DNA of 16,016 nt from Cellvibrionales bacterium UBA2511. GTDB lineage: Bacteria; Pseudomonadota; Gammaproteobacteria; Pseudomonadales; Porticoccaceae. The translations under genes were made by a program, and so were the position numbers. Shown here piece by piece: positions 6,642 through 14,491 of the stretch. The notes beneath the pieces are model-generated. The model ran no database searches, was not told the DNA's origin, and saw only the letters and a list, made by a program, of their open reading frames with translations. The stretch's first letter is position 1, and every line of letters starts with the position of its first letter. Location of the stretch: the NCBI GenBank assembly GCA_002341315.1, contig DDNV01000065.1, forward strand, positions 26,128-42,143. Reading direction: 5' to 3'.

Positions 6642-7652
6642 TTACGGGGTGGTATTGGCCGTTTCAGTCAGGCGCCTGACATCCCGCATCAATCGCTCGA
6701 TAAATGGTGGATCGGGTTCGGCCTGTACATCCAGCACCCAGACATTATCACTGCTATCGGCAACGCACTTTACCGCATCTTTTGCTGTGATAATAACCGG
6801 CAGCCCATCGTCAAAACACAATTCCTCTCCCGTAAACCGGTGGTGGTCTGGTAGCGGGTGGAGAATCGGCTCGAACCCCAGTGATGTCAGGGTATGGGCA
6901 AATCTGGCGGGATTTCCGATCCCGGCAACAGCATGTACCCTGCGACCGAGGGACCAACTGCCGACAGCCACCGATGTGCCAGTGGCCAGTTGCCGGAAAT
7001 GCACGGGTGACAACTTGAAGGTTCCCTGGTGAGGAATCCCCAGACTGGCTACCGTTTCGTTTACCACCACAAAGTCTGCCGTCTGCAGCCGCGAAAATGG
7101 TTCCCGCAGTGGCCCCGCAGGCAGGCAATGGCCATTGCCTGTGCCGCGCTCACCGTCCATCACCACGATTTCAATATTCCGGGGCAGTCGGTAATGCTGC
7201 AAACCGTCGTCGCTAAAAATCAGGTTGCAGCCGGTATTTTCCAGCAGGTATCGGGCCGCCCGATAACGGTTCGGGTCCACCACCACCGGACACAGCGATG
7301 ACAGCAGCAGGGGTTCGTCACCGACGGTCTCCGCTGTAGAGGTGTCGGTAACCTGCTGCGGATAATGGGTTGCTGAACCGCCATAACCACGACTGATAAT
7401 ACCCGGCCGGTAACCCTGCGCCTGAAAAATAACCACCAGTGCGGCCAGTAACGGGGTTTTTCCAGTACCGCCGACACTGATATTACCCACCACAATCACG
7501 GGGACCGGCAAGGGACAAGTGGGGTTAATCCGCTGGTAATAAAAACGTCGGCCACTGCTGACAGCCCGGAATAACCAGGATAAAGGCAACAGTAACAGGG
7601 CCCAGCTCACTGGCCTGTACCAGGCCCTTTCCAGTGACAGACGGATATTCAT
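6642..7652 (-). CDS. lpxK: Tetraacyldisaccharide 4'-kinase (LpxK)
   Basis: LpxK phosphorylates the 4' position of the tetraacyldisaccharide to give lipid IVA, at the cytoplasmic face of the inner membrane. The 336-aa length is typical. An N-terminal hydrophobic segment (about 15-31) anchors it. The P-loop GNISVGGTGKTP lies at 56-67, followed by the conserved SRGYGG (87-92), VGDEP (110-114) and DDGLQH (148-153) motifs. It begins 15 bp after msbA ends, the widespread msbA-lpxK pair. The C-terminal tail after about residue 320 is short and poorly conserved. Confidence 0.97.
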   Translation of the reverse strand: MNIRLSLERAWYRPVSWALLLLPLSWLFRAVSSGRRFYYQRINPTCPLPVPVIVVGNISVGGTGKTPLLAALVVIFQAQGYRPGIISRGYGGSATHYPQQVTDTSTAETVGDEPLLLSSLCPVVVDPNRYRAARYLLENTGCNLIFSDDGLQHYRLPRNIEIVVMDGERGTGNGHCLPAGPLREPFSRLQTADFVVVNETVASLGIPHQGTFKLSPVHFRQLATGTSVAVGSWSLGRRVHAVAGIGNPARFAHTLTSLGFEPILHPLPDHHRFTGEELCFDDGLPVIITAKDAVKCVADSSDNVWVLDVQAEPDPPFIERLMRDVRRLTETANTTP

Positions 7653-7667
7653 GGCGGCGGTACCCGA

Positions 7668-9542
7668 TCAGATAGCCTGATGGGGTTCGTCATTGAATTG
7701 CTTTTTATGCAACTGTGCATAGCGACCGTTCATGGCCAACAATTCACTGTGGGTGCCCTGTTCGATAATCCGTCCCTGGTCCATCACCATAATACGATCG
7801 GCGTTCTCGATGGTACTGAGGCGGTGGGCAATGACGAACGTGGTACGCCCTTTCATCACCTGTTCGAGGGCTTTCTGGATGTGGTGTTCGGATTCAGTAT
7901 CGAGAGCCGAGGTCGCCTCATCCAGAATCAGCACTGGGGCATTTTTCAGCAATGCGCGGGCAATCGCCAACCGCTGCCGCTGGCCACCGGACAGCATGAT
8001 GCCCTCATCACCAATCTGGGTATCAAAACCGTCCGGAAGCCGCTCGATAAATTCCAGTGCGTGTGCGGCACTGGCCGCCTCGCGCACCGACGACGATGGG
8101 TTTTCACCCAGCGCACCGTAGGCAATATTGTTGTAAATCGTGTCATTGAAGAGCGTTACGTTCTGGGACACCAGGGCGATATGGCTGCGCAGGTTATCGA
8201 GGGTGTAGTCCCGTATATCAATCCCGTCCAACAAAATCGTTCCTTCACGGTGATTGTAAAAACGGGGAATGAGATTCACCAACGTGGTTTTGCCACTGCC
8301 GGACTGCCCCACCAGCGCAATCACCTCACCCGGCCTGACCACCAGATCAATTCCGTTCAGCACGTTACCAGCCTCTTCCGAGTAGGCAAAACTGACGTTT
8401 TTGAACTGAAAATGCCCATCCACTCGCGCCTTCTCGACCGTGCCGAGATCCGGCTCATCCGGTTCATCGAGAGTGGAAAAAATGGTGCCCGCAGCCGCGA
8501 TGCCCTTCTGAACGTTGCTGTTTACCTCTGACAACTGACGAATCGGTTTGGCCAGTAATGCAGCTGAACCAAGAAACTGGACAAATTCACCACCGCTCAT
8601 GTTGGCCAGCACACTGGGATCCAATGCCAGCCACATCAGTAGTGACAACGCCATCGCAACCAACAACTGGATGACTGGCGTGCTGATGCCCTCCGCCACG
8701 GCCATTTTCATTTGCTGACGACGGTTGTAGTTACTGGCGTTGTGCATGCGCTCACGTTCGTATTCGACGCCACCAAAAAGGTGCATTTCACGATAGCCAC
8801 TGACCGCCTCTTGGGTCACATGGGTCACGTTGCCAACCGATGACTGAATGCGGCGACTGAGCAACCTGAACCGATTGCTGATATAGCCCACCACCCCGCC
8901 GATGAGCGGCAGTACGACGACAAAAATGGCCGCCAGTCGCCAGTTAAGATAAAACAGGTATGAAATCAGGCCAATCACCAGTGCGCCCTCACGGATGATG
9001 ACTTTGAGCGAATTGGTAGCAGCGTGGGTCACCTGGGCCACATGGAAGGTAATACGGGAAATCAGGTGGCCTGACATGTTCGTATCAAAGAAACGGCTGG
9101 GCAACGTGGTGTATTTGTTGAATAAATGGGTGCGCAGATTGTGAACCAGAATCTGTGTCACATAGGTCATGCAGTAACCACCCACAAAAAAACCGATGCC
9201 GCGGGTAACCGCAATCATGAACATTATCACAGGGATAATCCAGCGGCTCTCGGCGAGAGCGTCATCCCCACCCAGCAAACCGGCCAGCCACGACGTCGAG
9301 CCCTTTCCCATATCGGTCATCTGACCTGGCAGGGCAGCTGATTCGCCGGAGACGGTGTTGATAACATTAACGGTATAACCGAACAGGTCTATAAACGCCA
9401 CTTCCATGGCAGAGAACAAGACCAGCCCTACGATACTGAGCAGGAAAATACCCCAGTAATTCTTCAGATAGGAAAGTAATCGCAAATAGACCTGGAGACC
9501 GGACATCTCAGGGTGTTCGGTATCGGGAATGGTGGTGGCCAC
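7668..9542 (-). CDS. msbA: Lipid A export ATP-binding/permease protein (MsbA)
   Basis: MsbA is a homodimeric ABC half-transporter that flips core-lipid A across the inner membrane. The protein has 624 aa, longer than the roughly 580 aa of E. coli MsbA. An N-terminal membrane domain (about 30-350) has six expected helices. The nucleotide-binding domain has Walker A GQSGSGKTT (412-420), Q-loop near 460, signature LSGGQ (518-522), Walker B LILDEA (538-543, catalytic E542) and H-loop H573. Much of the extra length lies in the first periplasmic loop (about 62-101), rich in Gly, Ser and acidic residues, plus a slightly longer N-terminus. It starts 9 bp after exbD and is followed by lpxK after 15 bp, which supports lipid A as substrate over a generic multidrug exporter. 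Confidence 0.94.
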   Translation of the reverse strand: MATTIPDTEHPEMSGLQVYLRLLSYLKNYWGIFLLSIVGLVLFSAMEVAFIDLFGYTVNVINTVSGESAALPGQMTDMGKGSTSWLAGLLGGDDALAESRWIIPVIMFMIAVTRGIGFFVGGYCMTYVTQILVHNLRTHLFNKYTTLPSRFFDTNMSGHLISRITFHVAQVTHAATNSLKVIIREGALVIGLISYLFYLNWRLAAIFVVVLPLIGGVVGYISNRFRLLSRRIQSSVGNVTHVTQEAVSGYREMHLFGGVEYERERMHNASNYNRRQQMKMAVAEGISTPVIQLLVAMALSLLMWLALDPSVLANMSGGEFVQFLGSAALLAKPIRQLSEVNSNVQKGIAAAGTIFSTLDEPDEPDLGTVEKARVDGHFQFKNVSFAYSEEAGNVLNGIDLVVRPGEVIALVGQSGSGKTTLVNLIPRFYNHREGTILLDGIDIRDYTLDNLRSHIALVSQNVTLFNDTIYNNIAYGALGENPSSSVREAASAAHALEFIERLPDGFDTQIGDEGIMLSGGQRQRLAIARALLKNAPVLILDEATSALDTESEHHIQKALEQVMKGRTTFVIAHRLSTIENADRIMVMDQGRIIEQGTHSELLAMNGRYAQLHKKQFNDEPHQAI

Positions 9543-9551
9543 TATGACTCC

Positions 9552-9974
9552 TCAGGATTCGCCGTCGGGCTGTATGGTGGTGATTTTCAGATGAATAAAG
9601 CCCATTCTACCTGCAGCATCCATCGCTGTAACCACCGCCTGGTGGGTTGCATTGGCATCGGCGGTAATAATCAGTGGCAAATCGGTATTGCCGGCAGAAA
9701 CATCCTGCAACGCCTTCATCAGAGTATCAGTCTGGCGGTTGATCAATAACTGTCCATTGACGCTATAGGCGCCATTCCGATCGATCAGCACTTCGATCTG
9801 GTCGGGTGGCAACTCTGCCAGAGAGCCATCCGCCTTCGGCAAATCAAGCACCAGGTGAGATTCCCGGGTGAACGTCGTGGACACCATAAAAAAAATCAGC
9901 AGCAGAAAAACCACATCAATCAAGGGTGTCAGGTTGACGCCATTCTCGAGTTTTCGCTGCCTGCGGAACTTCAC
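9552..9974 (-). CDS. exbD: ExbD/TolR-family biopolymer transport protein
   Basis: ExbD/TolR proteins form the peptidoglycan-facing partner in proton-driven ExbB/TolQ motors of the inner membrane. The 140-aa protein has a short cytoplasmic basic N-terminus, one membrane helix (about 17-34) with the proton-carrying D20 in NLTPLIDVVF, and a periplasmic domain. It overlaps exbB by 4 bp. TonB, TolA or TolB genes are absent, so this is neither a clear TonB nor a clear Tol system. The position directly before msbA-lpxK is shared with Pseudomonas-type lipid A loci, where the pair's task is not settled to my knowledge. Confidence 0.92.
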   Translation of the reverse strand: MKFRRQRKLENGVNLTPLIDVVFLLLIFFMVSTTFTRESHLVLDLPKADGSLAELPPDQIEVLIDRNGAYSVNGQLLINRQTDTLMKALQDVSAGNTDLPLIITADANATHQAVVTAMDAAGRMGFIHLKITTIQPDGES

Positions 9975-10606
9975 CCGGCGCTGGCCTCATCACTGCGCAT
10001 CACCCGGTCGCCATGAATTGCATCCACCAGTTTAATGGCCTGGTCCTCCATTTCCACAACCAGGCTATCGACCCGCCGTTCAAAGAAACGGTGAAACACC
10101 AGGGCCGGAATAGCTACCGTCAAACCCGCTGCCGTGGTAATCAGTGCCTCGGAAATACCGCCGGCAAGCACTCCGGCATTGCCGGTACCTTCGATCATGA
10201 TCGCTGTAAACACCTTGATCATGCCAATAACTGTGCCCAGCAGACCGAGCAATGGCGCAATGGCGGCGACGGTTCCCAACGGGGAGAGATTCTTCTCCAG
10301 ATTGTGAATCACCTGGTTCGCGGCTTCCTCGATACTGTCTTTCATGACTTCACGACCGTGACCAGAGTTGCTGATACCCGCCGCCAGAATGGTACCGAGT
10401 GGTGACGAGCTACGCAGCTGATGAAGGTTCTCCTTGCTCAGTTGGTTCTGCTTCATCCAGTGCCATACCTGGCCAAGTAATGTTGGCGGCACCACCTTGT
10501 TGCGGCGTAGGGTCCAGTAGCGTTCAAAGGCAATGGCTATCACGACGATAGAGGAGAGTAGAATTGGCAACATCAACCAGCCGCCAGCAATGATCAGTTC
10601 GTACAC
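9971..10606 (-). CDS. exbB: ExbB/TolQ/MotA-family proton channel protein
   Basis: ExbB forms the oligomeric channel around ExbD that turns proton flow into mechanical work. The 211-aa protein has a first membrane helix at about 8-27, a cytoplasmic loop, and two helices near 108-133 and 150-172 (LGLLGTVIGM, then ITTAAGLTVAIPALV), which form the MotA_TolQ_ExbB domain. The start is GTG at 10606, preceded by the purine-rich tggggat; the overlapping ATG two bases upstream is out of frame. It is the first gene of the envelope operon, with a candidate promoter upstream and a likely terminator separating it from comEC. Naming it exbB rather than tolQ is by gene neighbourhood only. Confidence 0.92.
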   Translation of the reverse strand: MYELIIAGGWLMLPILLSSIVVIAIAFERYWTLRRNKVVPPTLLGQVWHWMKQNQLSKENLHQLRSSSPLGTILAAGISNSGHGREVMKDSIEEAANQVIHNLEKNLSPLGTVAAIAPLLGLLGTVIGMIKVFTAIMIEGTGNAGVLAGGISEALITTAAGLTVAIPALVFHRFFERRVDSLVVEMEDQAIKLVDAIHGDRVMRSDEASAG

Positions 10607-10644
10607 ATTTATCCCCAGACCTTAATATCGGCCAAAACTTTACC

Positions 10645-10674
10645 ATAATCAGTGAATGGCACAGTAACTGTTAA
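10645..10674 (-). promoter_or_regulatory. Candidate sigma-70 promoter of the exbB operon
   Basis: On the minus strand TTAACA (10674-10669, 5 of 6 to the -35 consensus) is followed after 18 bp by GATTAT (10650-10645, 4 of 6 to the -10 consensus). Transcription would start near 10638, giving a leader of about 32 bases before the GTG of exbB. Its place downstream of a likely comEC terminator fits a start point for the envelope operon. Confidence 0.5.
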
Positions 10675-10727
10675 GCGTTGGATACACCCAATCTGGCTGC
10701 CATTTTGGTATTTACGGGACGCCGTTC

Positions 10728-10749
10728 AAAAAAACGACGGGATTCGCCG
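10728..10749 (-). terminator. Likely intrinsic terminator of comEC
   Basis: On the minus strand, 3 bases after the comEC stop, cggcg (10749-10745), loop aatcc and cgtcg (10739-10735) can form a 5-bp GC stem with one G-U pair. Seven T (10734-10728) follow directly. The stem is short, but the T-run is good and the place is right, separating comEC from the exbB operon. Confidence 0.55.
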
Positions 10750-10752
10750 GTG

Positions 10753-13026
10753 TCAAAACCAATAGCGACGGGCCTCCGTGCGTTGCGCCGTCGTGGAAAA
10801 TTCGCCGTTGTCCTGCCAACGAAAGGTCAATGCACCCTGCTCTGCGGTATTCCACACGGTAGAGCCCTGCATCAGATAACGTTGCACCACCGGCTCGGCA
10901 GGATGGCCAAAATGGTGTCGATAGGCCGCGGAAAATACCACCTGCTGCGGTCTGATCACCGCCAGGAACTGTTTCGAAGATGAGGTTTTACTGCCGTGAT
11001 GAGGTGCTATCAGCAGGGCAACCTGTTTTTTATCGGCCGTCATCTGCTCTAATTGTGGCAGCAATTGATGCTCCACGGATGCATCAATATCGCCGGGCAA
11101 CAGTATCACCTGATCGAGATAGCTGATCGCCAGCACACAGGAATGATTATTGTTGTTTTTCTGCCGTGAATCGGCGGGATGGAGGATACGGAACTCTACG
11201 TCGTCCCACCTCCAGGACTGCCCTGCACGGCACTGCTCAGGTGCAGGAACTGTCTCTTCAACGGCAGGACTGCCGGCCAGCCACATGACCGGGCTGTAAT
11301 GGCGCAGCAATCCGGCAACGCCACCAGCGTGATCGTTATCACTGTGACTGACTACCAGCGCATCCAGTACGGTCACACCCTGCCTCCGCAAAAACGGCGC
11401 GACCAAGGCACTGCCCGCATCGTAACCCCCGGCATAGCCCGACCCCGTGTCATAGACCAGTGTGTGCCGCGTGGTCTGTACCACTATCGACAACCCCTGA
11501 CCCACATCGAGAACCGTGACAGTCAAAGGCACCTGACGAGCTGTCGGCAAATAACACAGTGCAACCGCCAGGGGAATCGCCAGATAGCGACCGGGAATGC
11601 CTCTGGGCAACAAAACAAGCCCCGCGATACAGCTCATCAGAAATAATGACAGTCCAGTCAGGGGCCATGGTGAATAAAGCGGCAACCATGCCGGGACTGT
11701 GAGCTCGCCTGTCAGGAGGACAAACCACTCCAGCTGTTTTCCTGCCAACCACCACAACCATTCAGCCACAACCGGGCTGAGAGGGATAATCACCACACCC
11801 AGCAGACAAAGCGGTACAACCAGAAAGCTGACCCAGGGAATAGCCACACTGTTTACCAATGGCGAGAACCAGGCCACCGGCAGTTGCCAGAAGGCCAACG
11901 GCAAGATCAACAGGAGGAACATCAGCCACTGCACCCGAAAAAACAGCCGCCATTTCGGGATCTGATTCACGGCCGGAACCAGCCACAACAATCCCGCCAC
12001 CGCACCGAACGATAACCAGAAACCTGCGCCCATGATGGCCAGAGGATCAATCAGCGCGACACCAGCCAGCGCCAAGCCAAATATCATGGCCCTGCCAATG
12101 TAACGATTTGCCAAAAGGGCAACCAGCGCGGCCATAACCATAATCAATGCACGCTGGGTTGGCAGGCTGAACCCGGCCAGCGCACTGTAAGAAAGCGCAA
12201 AAACGAGGGAAAAGACAGCCCCCGTGTAACGGGCATTGACCGGTCGACAGATCAGGATAAAACACCGGGCGAGCAACGACCCGGTGCCGTAGCCCATCGC
12301 CGCCACGAAACCGATGTGCAGACCCGAAACCACCAGCAGATGAATAACGCCCAGCAATGAGAGGCGATACCACAGATCCTTTGATATGTGCGACCGGTCG
12401 CCAATCGTCAAGGCCGACATCAGTGCCTGTGCGTCGTCGTTGACATGACTCTCGGCAATCTTTTGTTGCAACTGAAAACGCAATCGGTCAAGGGACCAGC
12501 GCTGCTCGAGCAACTGGTTCTGCGGGGATGCCCTGACATAGCCTGTGGCTGAAAACCCCTGTTGAATCAACCATGCCTGATAATCAAAACCACCGGGATT
12601 GACATAACCCCTGGGACGCCGCAAGCGGATCTGTAGCTGCCAGACTTGCCCGGGTTGTGGAGACACCTGATCGCCATACCAACTGAGCCGGAGTTTCCGC
12701 AACTTGAGGTTGGTCGTAGTCTCCTCCAGGCGCAGATTAAACTGCACCCGACGCCCATCGCGCACCGGAATGCCGTAAACTTCGCCAAGCACAGTAAAAT
12801 CCGTGGCGATAAGCTCATCGGGCAACTGATGCCACAATGTGCCTTGGCCCCAGAGGCATCCATACACCATACCCAATAACAGGAAACTGGGCGGCGCCCA
12901 GAACCGGCGCAGCAGAAAACCGGCCAGCACAAACAGCAAAATCACCCAAAGGGGCGGTAGCTGAGACCAGAAAGCGACGCTGAAGATACCAGCGGCAAAC
13001 AGATAGGGAGATAACATTCGGGACAT
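10753..13026 (-). CDS. comEC: DNA internalization protein ComEC/Rec2
   Basis: ComEC forms the inner-membrane channel that takes single-stranded DNA into the cytoplasm during natural transformation. The 757-aa protein has N-terminal membrane segments (about 5-65), a soluble DUF4131/OB-like part (about 70-170) and the polytopic Competence domain (about 200-490, with LLVVSGLHIGF at 230-240). A C-terminal metallo-beta-lactamase domain covers about 500-740, with V-L-D-V-G-Q-G at 505-511, HSDNDHAGG (561-569), GDID (645-648) and APHHGSK (674-680), so the metal site looks complete. The start at 13026 has a good ribosome site (aagga, 8 bases upstream). It is divergent from the patatin gene. No other competence or type IV pilus gene is in the window. 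Confidence 0.96.
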   Translation of the reverse strand: MSRMLSPYLFAAGIFSVAFWSQLPPLWVILLFVLAGFLLRRFWAPPSFLLLGMVYGCLWGQGTLWHQLPDELIATDFTVLGEVYGIPVRDGRRVQFNLRLEETTTNLKLRKLRLSWYGDQVSPQPGQVWQLQIRLRRPRGYVNPGGFDYQAWLIQQGFSATGYVRASPQNQLLEQRWSLDRLRFQLQQKIAESHVNDDAQALMSALTIGDRSHISKDLWYRLSLLGVIHLLVVSGLHIGFVAAMGYGTGSLLARCFILICRPVNARYTGAVFSLVFALSYSALAGFSLPTQRALIMVMAALVALLANRYIGRAMIFGLALAGVALIDPLAIMGAGFWLSFGAVAGLLWLVPAVNQIPKWRLFFRVQWLMFLLLILPLAFWQLPVAWFSPLVNSVAIPWVSFLVVPLCLLGVVIIPLSPVVAEWLWWLAGKQLEWFVLLTGELTVPAWLPLYSPWPLTGLSLFLMSCIAGLVLLPRGIPGRYLAIPLAVALCYLPTARQVPLTVTVLDVGQGLSIVVQTTRHTLVYDTGSGYAGGYDAGSALVAPFLRRQGVTVLDALVVSHSDNDHAGGVAGLLRHYSPVMWLAGSPAVEETVPAPEQCRAGQSWRWDDVEFRILHPADSRQKNNNNHSCVLAISYLDQVILLPGDIDASVEHQLLPQLEQMTADKKQVALLIAPHHGSKTSSSKQFLAVIRPQQVVFSAAYRHHFGHPAEPVVQRYLMQGSTVWNTAEQGALTFRWQDNGEFSTTAQRTEARRYWF

Positions 13027-13067
13027 CCTTGTCGCCAGCCACCTTGCGGGTAGCAGAATATTTGCCC

Positions 13068-13096
13068 AGTATAGTTACCCGCTGAACCATTGCCAG
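13068..13096 (-). promoter_or_regulatory. Candidate promoter of comEC
   Basis: On the minus strand CTGGCA (13096-13091, 4 of 6 to the -35 consensus) lies 17 bp before TATACT (13073-13068, 5 of 6 to the -10 consensus). A start near 13061 gives a leader of about 35 bases. No competence-specific operator is recognised. Confidence 0.5.
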
Positions 13097-13135
13097 CATT
13101 CCCATTCCCGGCGATCCTTGACAGGTGCGGGTTCA

Positions 13136-13154
13136 GGCTGGTGCTTCGCCAGCC
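13136..13154. repeat. Hairpin in the comEC-patatin divergent region
   Basis: GGCTGGTG (13136-13143) pairs with CGCCAGCC (13147-13154) over 8 bp with one G-T pair and a 3-base loop. No T-run follows on either strand, so it is not a classical terminator. It lies upstream of the comEC promoter candidate in the 198-bp region between the two divergent genes, where I see no small gene. Confidence 0.45.
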
Positions 13155-13224
13155 AGCCTGGGATTGATGGGCAAATAACAAAAAATAGCGGAAACCAATC
13201 TACTAACCATTTTTGGCATAAACC

Positions 13225-14382
13225 ATGGGTAAACACGACAAGCCAGTCAGAGCGGGCCTGGTACTGTCCGGCGGGGGAGCAAGGGCCGCCTATCATGTCG
13301 GCGTTCTGAAAGCCGTAGCCGAAACCTTGCCGAAAGACGTTAAAAACCCCTTTCCGATTATCTGTGGCACCTCAGCCGGTGCTATCAACACCCTGGCAAT
13401 TGCTGGTCGGGCAGGACCGTTCAGCCTCAGAATCAAAAAACTGGAAGCCATCTGGCACCAACTGGATGCGGCCAAGGTTTATCGCACCGACCTTTTTGGC
13501 GTGCTCAAAAACAGTTTTCACATGTTGCTGTCTTTTTTTCACAGTGGCTACGCCCTGGGCAAACCAAAAGCACTGCTGGACAATACCCCGTTGCGGGAGT
13601 TACTGGATAACTATGTCCGGTTTCGCCATATCCGGGAAGCCATTAACAGTGGGGAGCTCGACGCTGTCAGTATTACGGCCATGAGTTACAGCACGGGCAA
13701 ATCGGTAACCTTTTTTGAAGGTTCAGACGTCCATGAATCCTGGGCTGTGTCCCGACAACTGGGCTTGCGCACAGAGCTATCCATTGACCACCTCATGGCT
13801 TCCTCGGCGATTCCCTTCCTGTTCCCGGCGATTCAAATCAAAGACCAGTTTTTTGGTGATGGCGCTGTCAGGCAACTCAAACCGATCAGTCCCGCATTGA
13901 ATCTCGGTGCAGACAAGGTGTTTGTTATCGGTGTCAGTGATTCGCCCAACGGCAAAAATCGACCGCCACCCATTAATCACTCACCTTCCATCGCCCAGAT
14001 CGTTGGACACATGCTCAGTAGCGCCTTTATCGACAGTATAGAAAGCGACCTGGAAACATTGAAAAATATCAATCGTCTCTCAGAACATCTATCTGAAAGC
14101 GAGCGGGAAAAACACGGCCTGACTGATCTGAAACCGGTAAAATTTCTGGCCATCCTGCCGTCCCAGCCCATCGACAGGATTGCCTGCGATTTTCTGGATG
14201 AATTACCAGGCAGTATTCGTATGTTTCTTCGGCTCACCGGCGCCACCGCCAGGGGGGGTGGTGTAAATACAGCCAGCTACCTGCTCTTTTCAAAAGGCTT
14301 CTGCCGCAAGCTTCTGGAGTTGGGCTATCAGGACGGTTTGGCACAACGACAGGAAATTCTGCGCTTTTTCGAGGATGAGTGA
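13225..14382 (+). CDS. Patatin-like phospholipase
   Basis: Patatin-family enzymes are Ser-Asp lipid acyl hydrolases. The 385-aa protein has the oxyanion loop SGGGARAAYHVG (15-26), the nucleophile elbow G48-T-S50-A-G and the catalytic D212-G-A in FFGDGAV, so the dyad is complete and activity is likely. The C-terminal part (about 240-385) is not a recognised domain and may mediate membrane contact. No secretion signal or clear membrane helix is seen at the N-terminus, pointing to a cytoplasmic or peripheral membrane protein, unlike secreted ExoU types. The ATG at 13225 is chosen because the patatin motif starts about 10 residues later, but no Shine-Dalgarno sequence precedes it. It appears to be a single-gene unit, divergent from comEC. 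Confidence 0.92.
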   Translation: MGKHDKPVRAGLVLSGGGARAAYHVGVLKAVAETLPKDVKNPFPIICGTSAGAINTLAIAGRAGPFSLRIKKLEAIWHQLDAAKVYRTDLFGVLKNSFHMLLSFFHSGYALGKPKALLDNTPLRELLDNYVRFRHIREAINSGELDAVSITAMSYSTGKSVTFFEGSDVHESWAVSRQLGLRTELSIDHLMASSAIPFLFPAIQIKDQFFGDGAVRQLKPISPALNLGADKVFVIGVSDSPNGKNRPPPINHSPSIAQIVGHMLSSAFIDSIESDLETLKNINRLSEHLSESEREKHGLTDLKPVKFLAILPSQPIDRIACDFLDELPGSIRMFLRLTGATARGGGVNTASYLLFSKGFCRKLLELGYQDGLAQRQEILRFFEDE

Positions 14383-14391
14383 CATCCAGTG

Positions 14392-14423
14392 AATGATTGT
14401 CAATATCACGAACGGTAATCATT
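14392..14423. repeat. Inverted repeat downstream of the patatin gene
   Basis: aatgatt (14392-14398) is the exact inverse complement of aatcatt (14417-14423), separated by 18 bases. It lies just after the patatin stop and just before the yccA promoter region. It is AT-rich and has no T-run, so it is a weak terminator candidate or a protein-binding site. Confidence 0.35.
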
Positions 14424-14426
14424 GCT

Positions 14427-14454
14427 TTGAAACTTACAGCTTGTAAGATATGTC
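14427..14454 (+). promoter_or_regulatory. Possible yccA promoter with a perfect 15-bp dyad
   Basis: TTGAAA (14427-14432, 5 of 6 to the -35 consensus) is followed at once by the perfect dyad CTTACA-GCT-TGTAAG (14433-14447). The -10 is unclear: TATGTC at 14449-14454 with a 16-bp spacer, or TAAGAT at 14444-14449 paired with TTGCTT at 14422-14427. The dyad sits in the spacer, a usual place for an operator. Its halves equal the half-sites of the known GacA/UvrY box (TGTAAG-N6-CTTACA), but in the opposite arrangement and with a different spacing. Confidence 0.4.
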
Positions 14455-14474
14455 CAACGTAAGAATTCAACATC

Positions 14475-14480
14475 AGGAGG
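14475..14480 (+). promoter_or_regulatory. Strong ribosome binding site fixing the yccA start
   Basis: AGGAGG at 14475-14480 lies 11 bases before the ATG at 14492. The earlier in-frame ATG at 14450 has no such site and would add 14 residues unlike the family N-terminus, so 14492 is taken as the start. Confidence 0.8.
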
Positions 14481-14491
14481 CTCAAAAAGCC

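Noticed and set aside
6295..7032. A 245-codon open frame on the plus strand spanning the lpxK-kdsB gap
   Set aside because: Most of it is antisense to kdsB and lpxK, the composition changes along it, and no ribosome site or family motif is seen.
7680..8531. A 283-codon open frame on the plus strand
   Set aside because: It is fully antisense to the msbA nucleotide-binding domain and shows no recognisable protein features.
14450..14491. Longer N-terminus for YccA starting at the ATG at 14450
   Set aside because: The AGGAGG ribosome site and the family-like N-terminus both point to the ATG at 14492.
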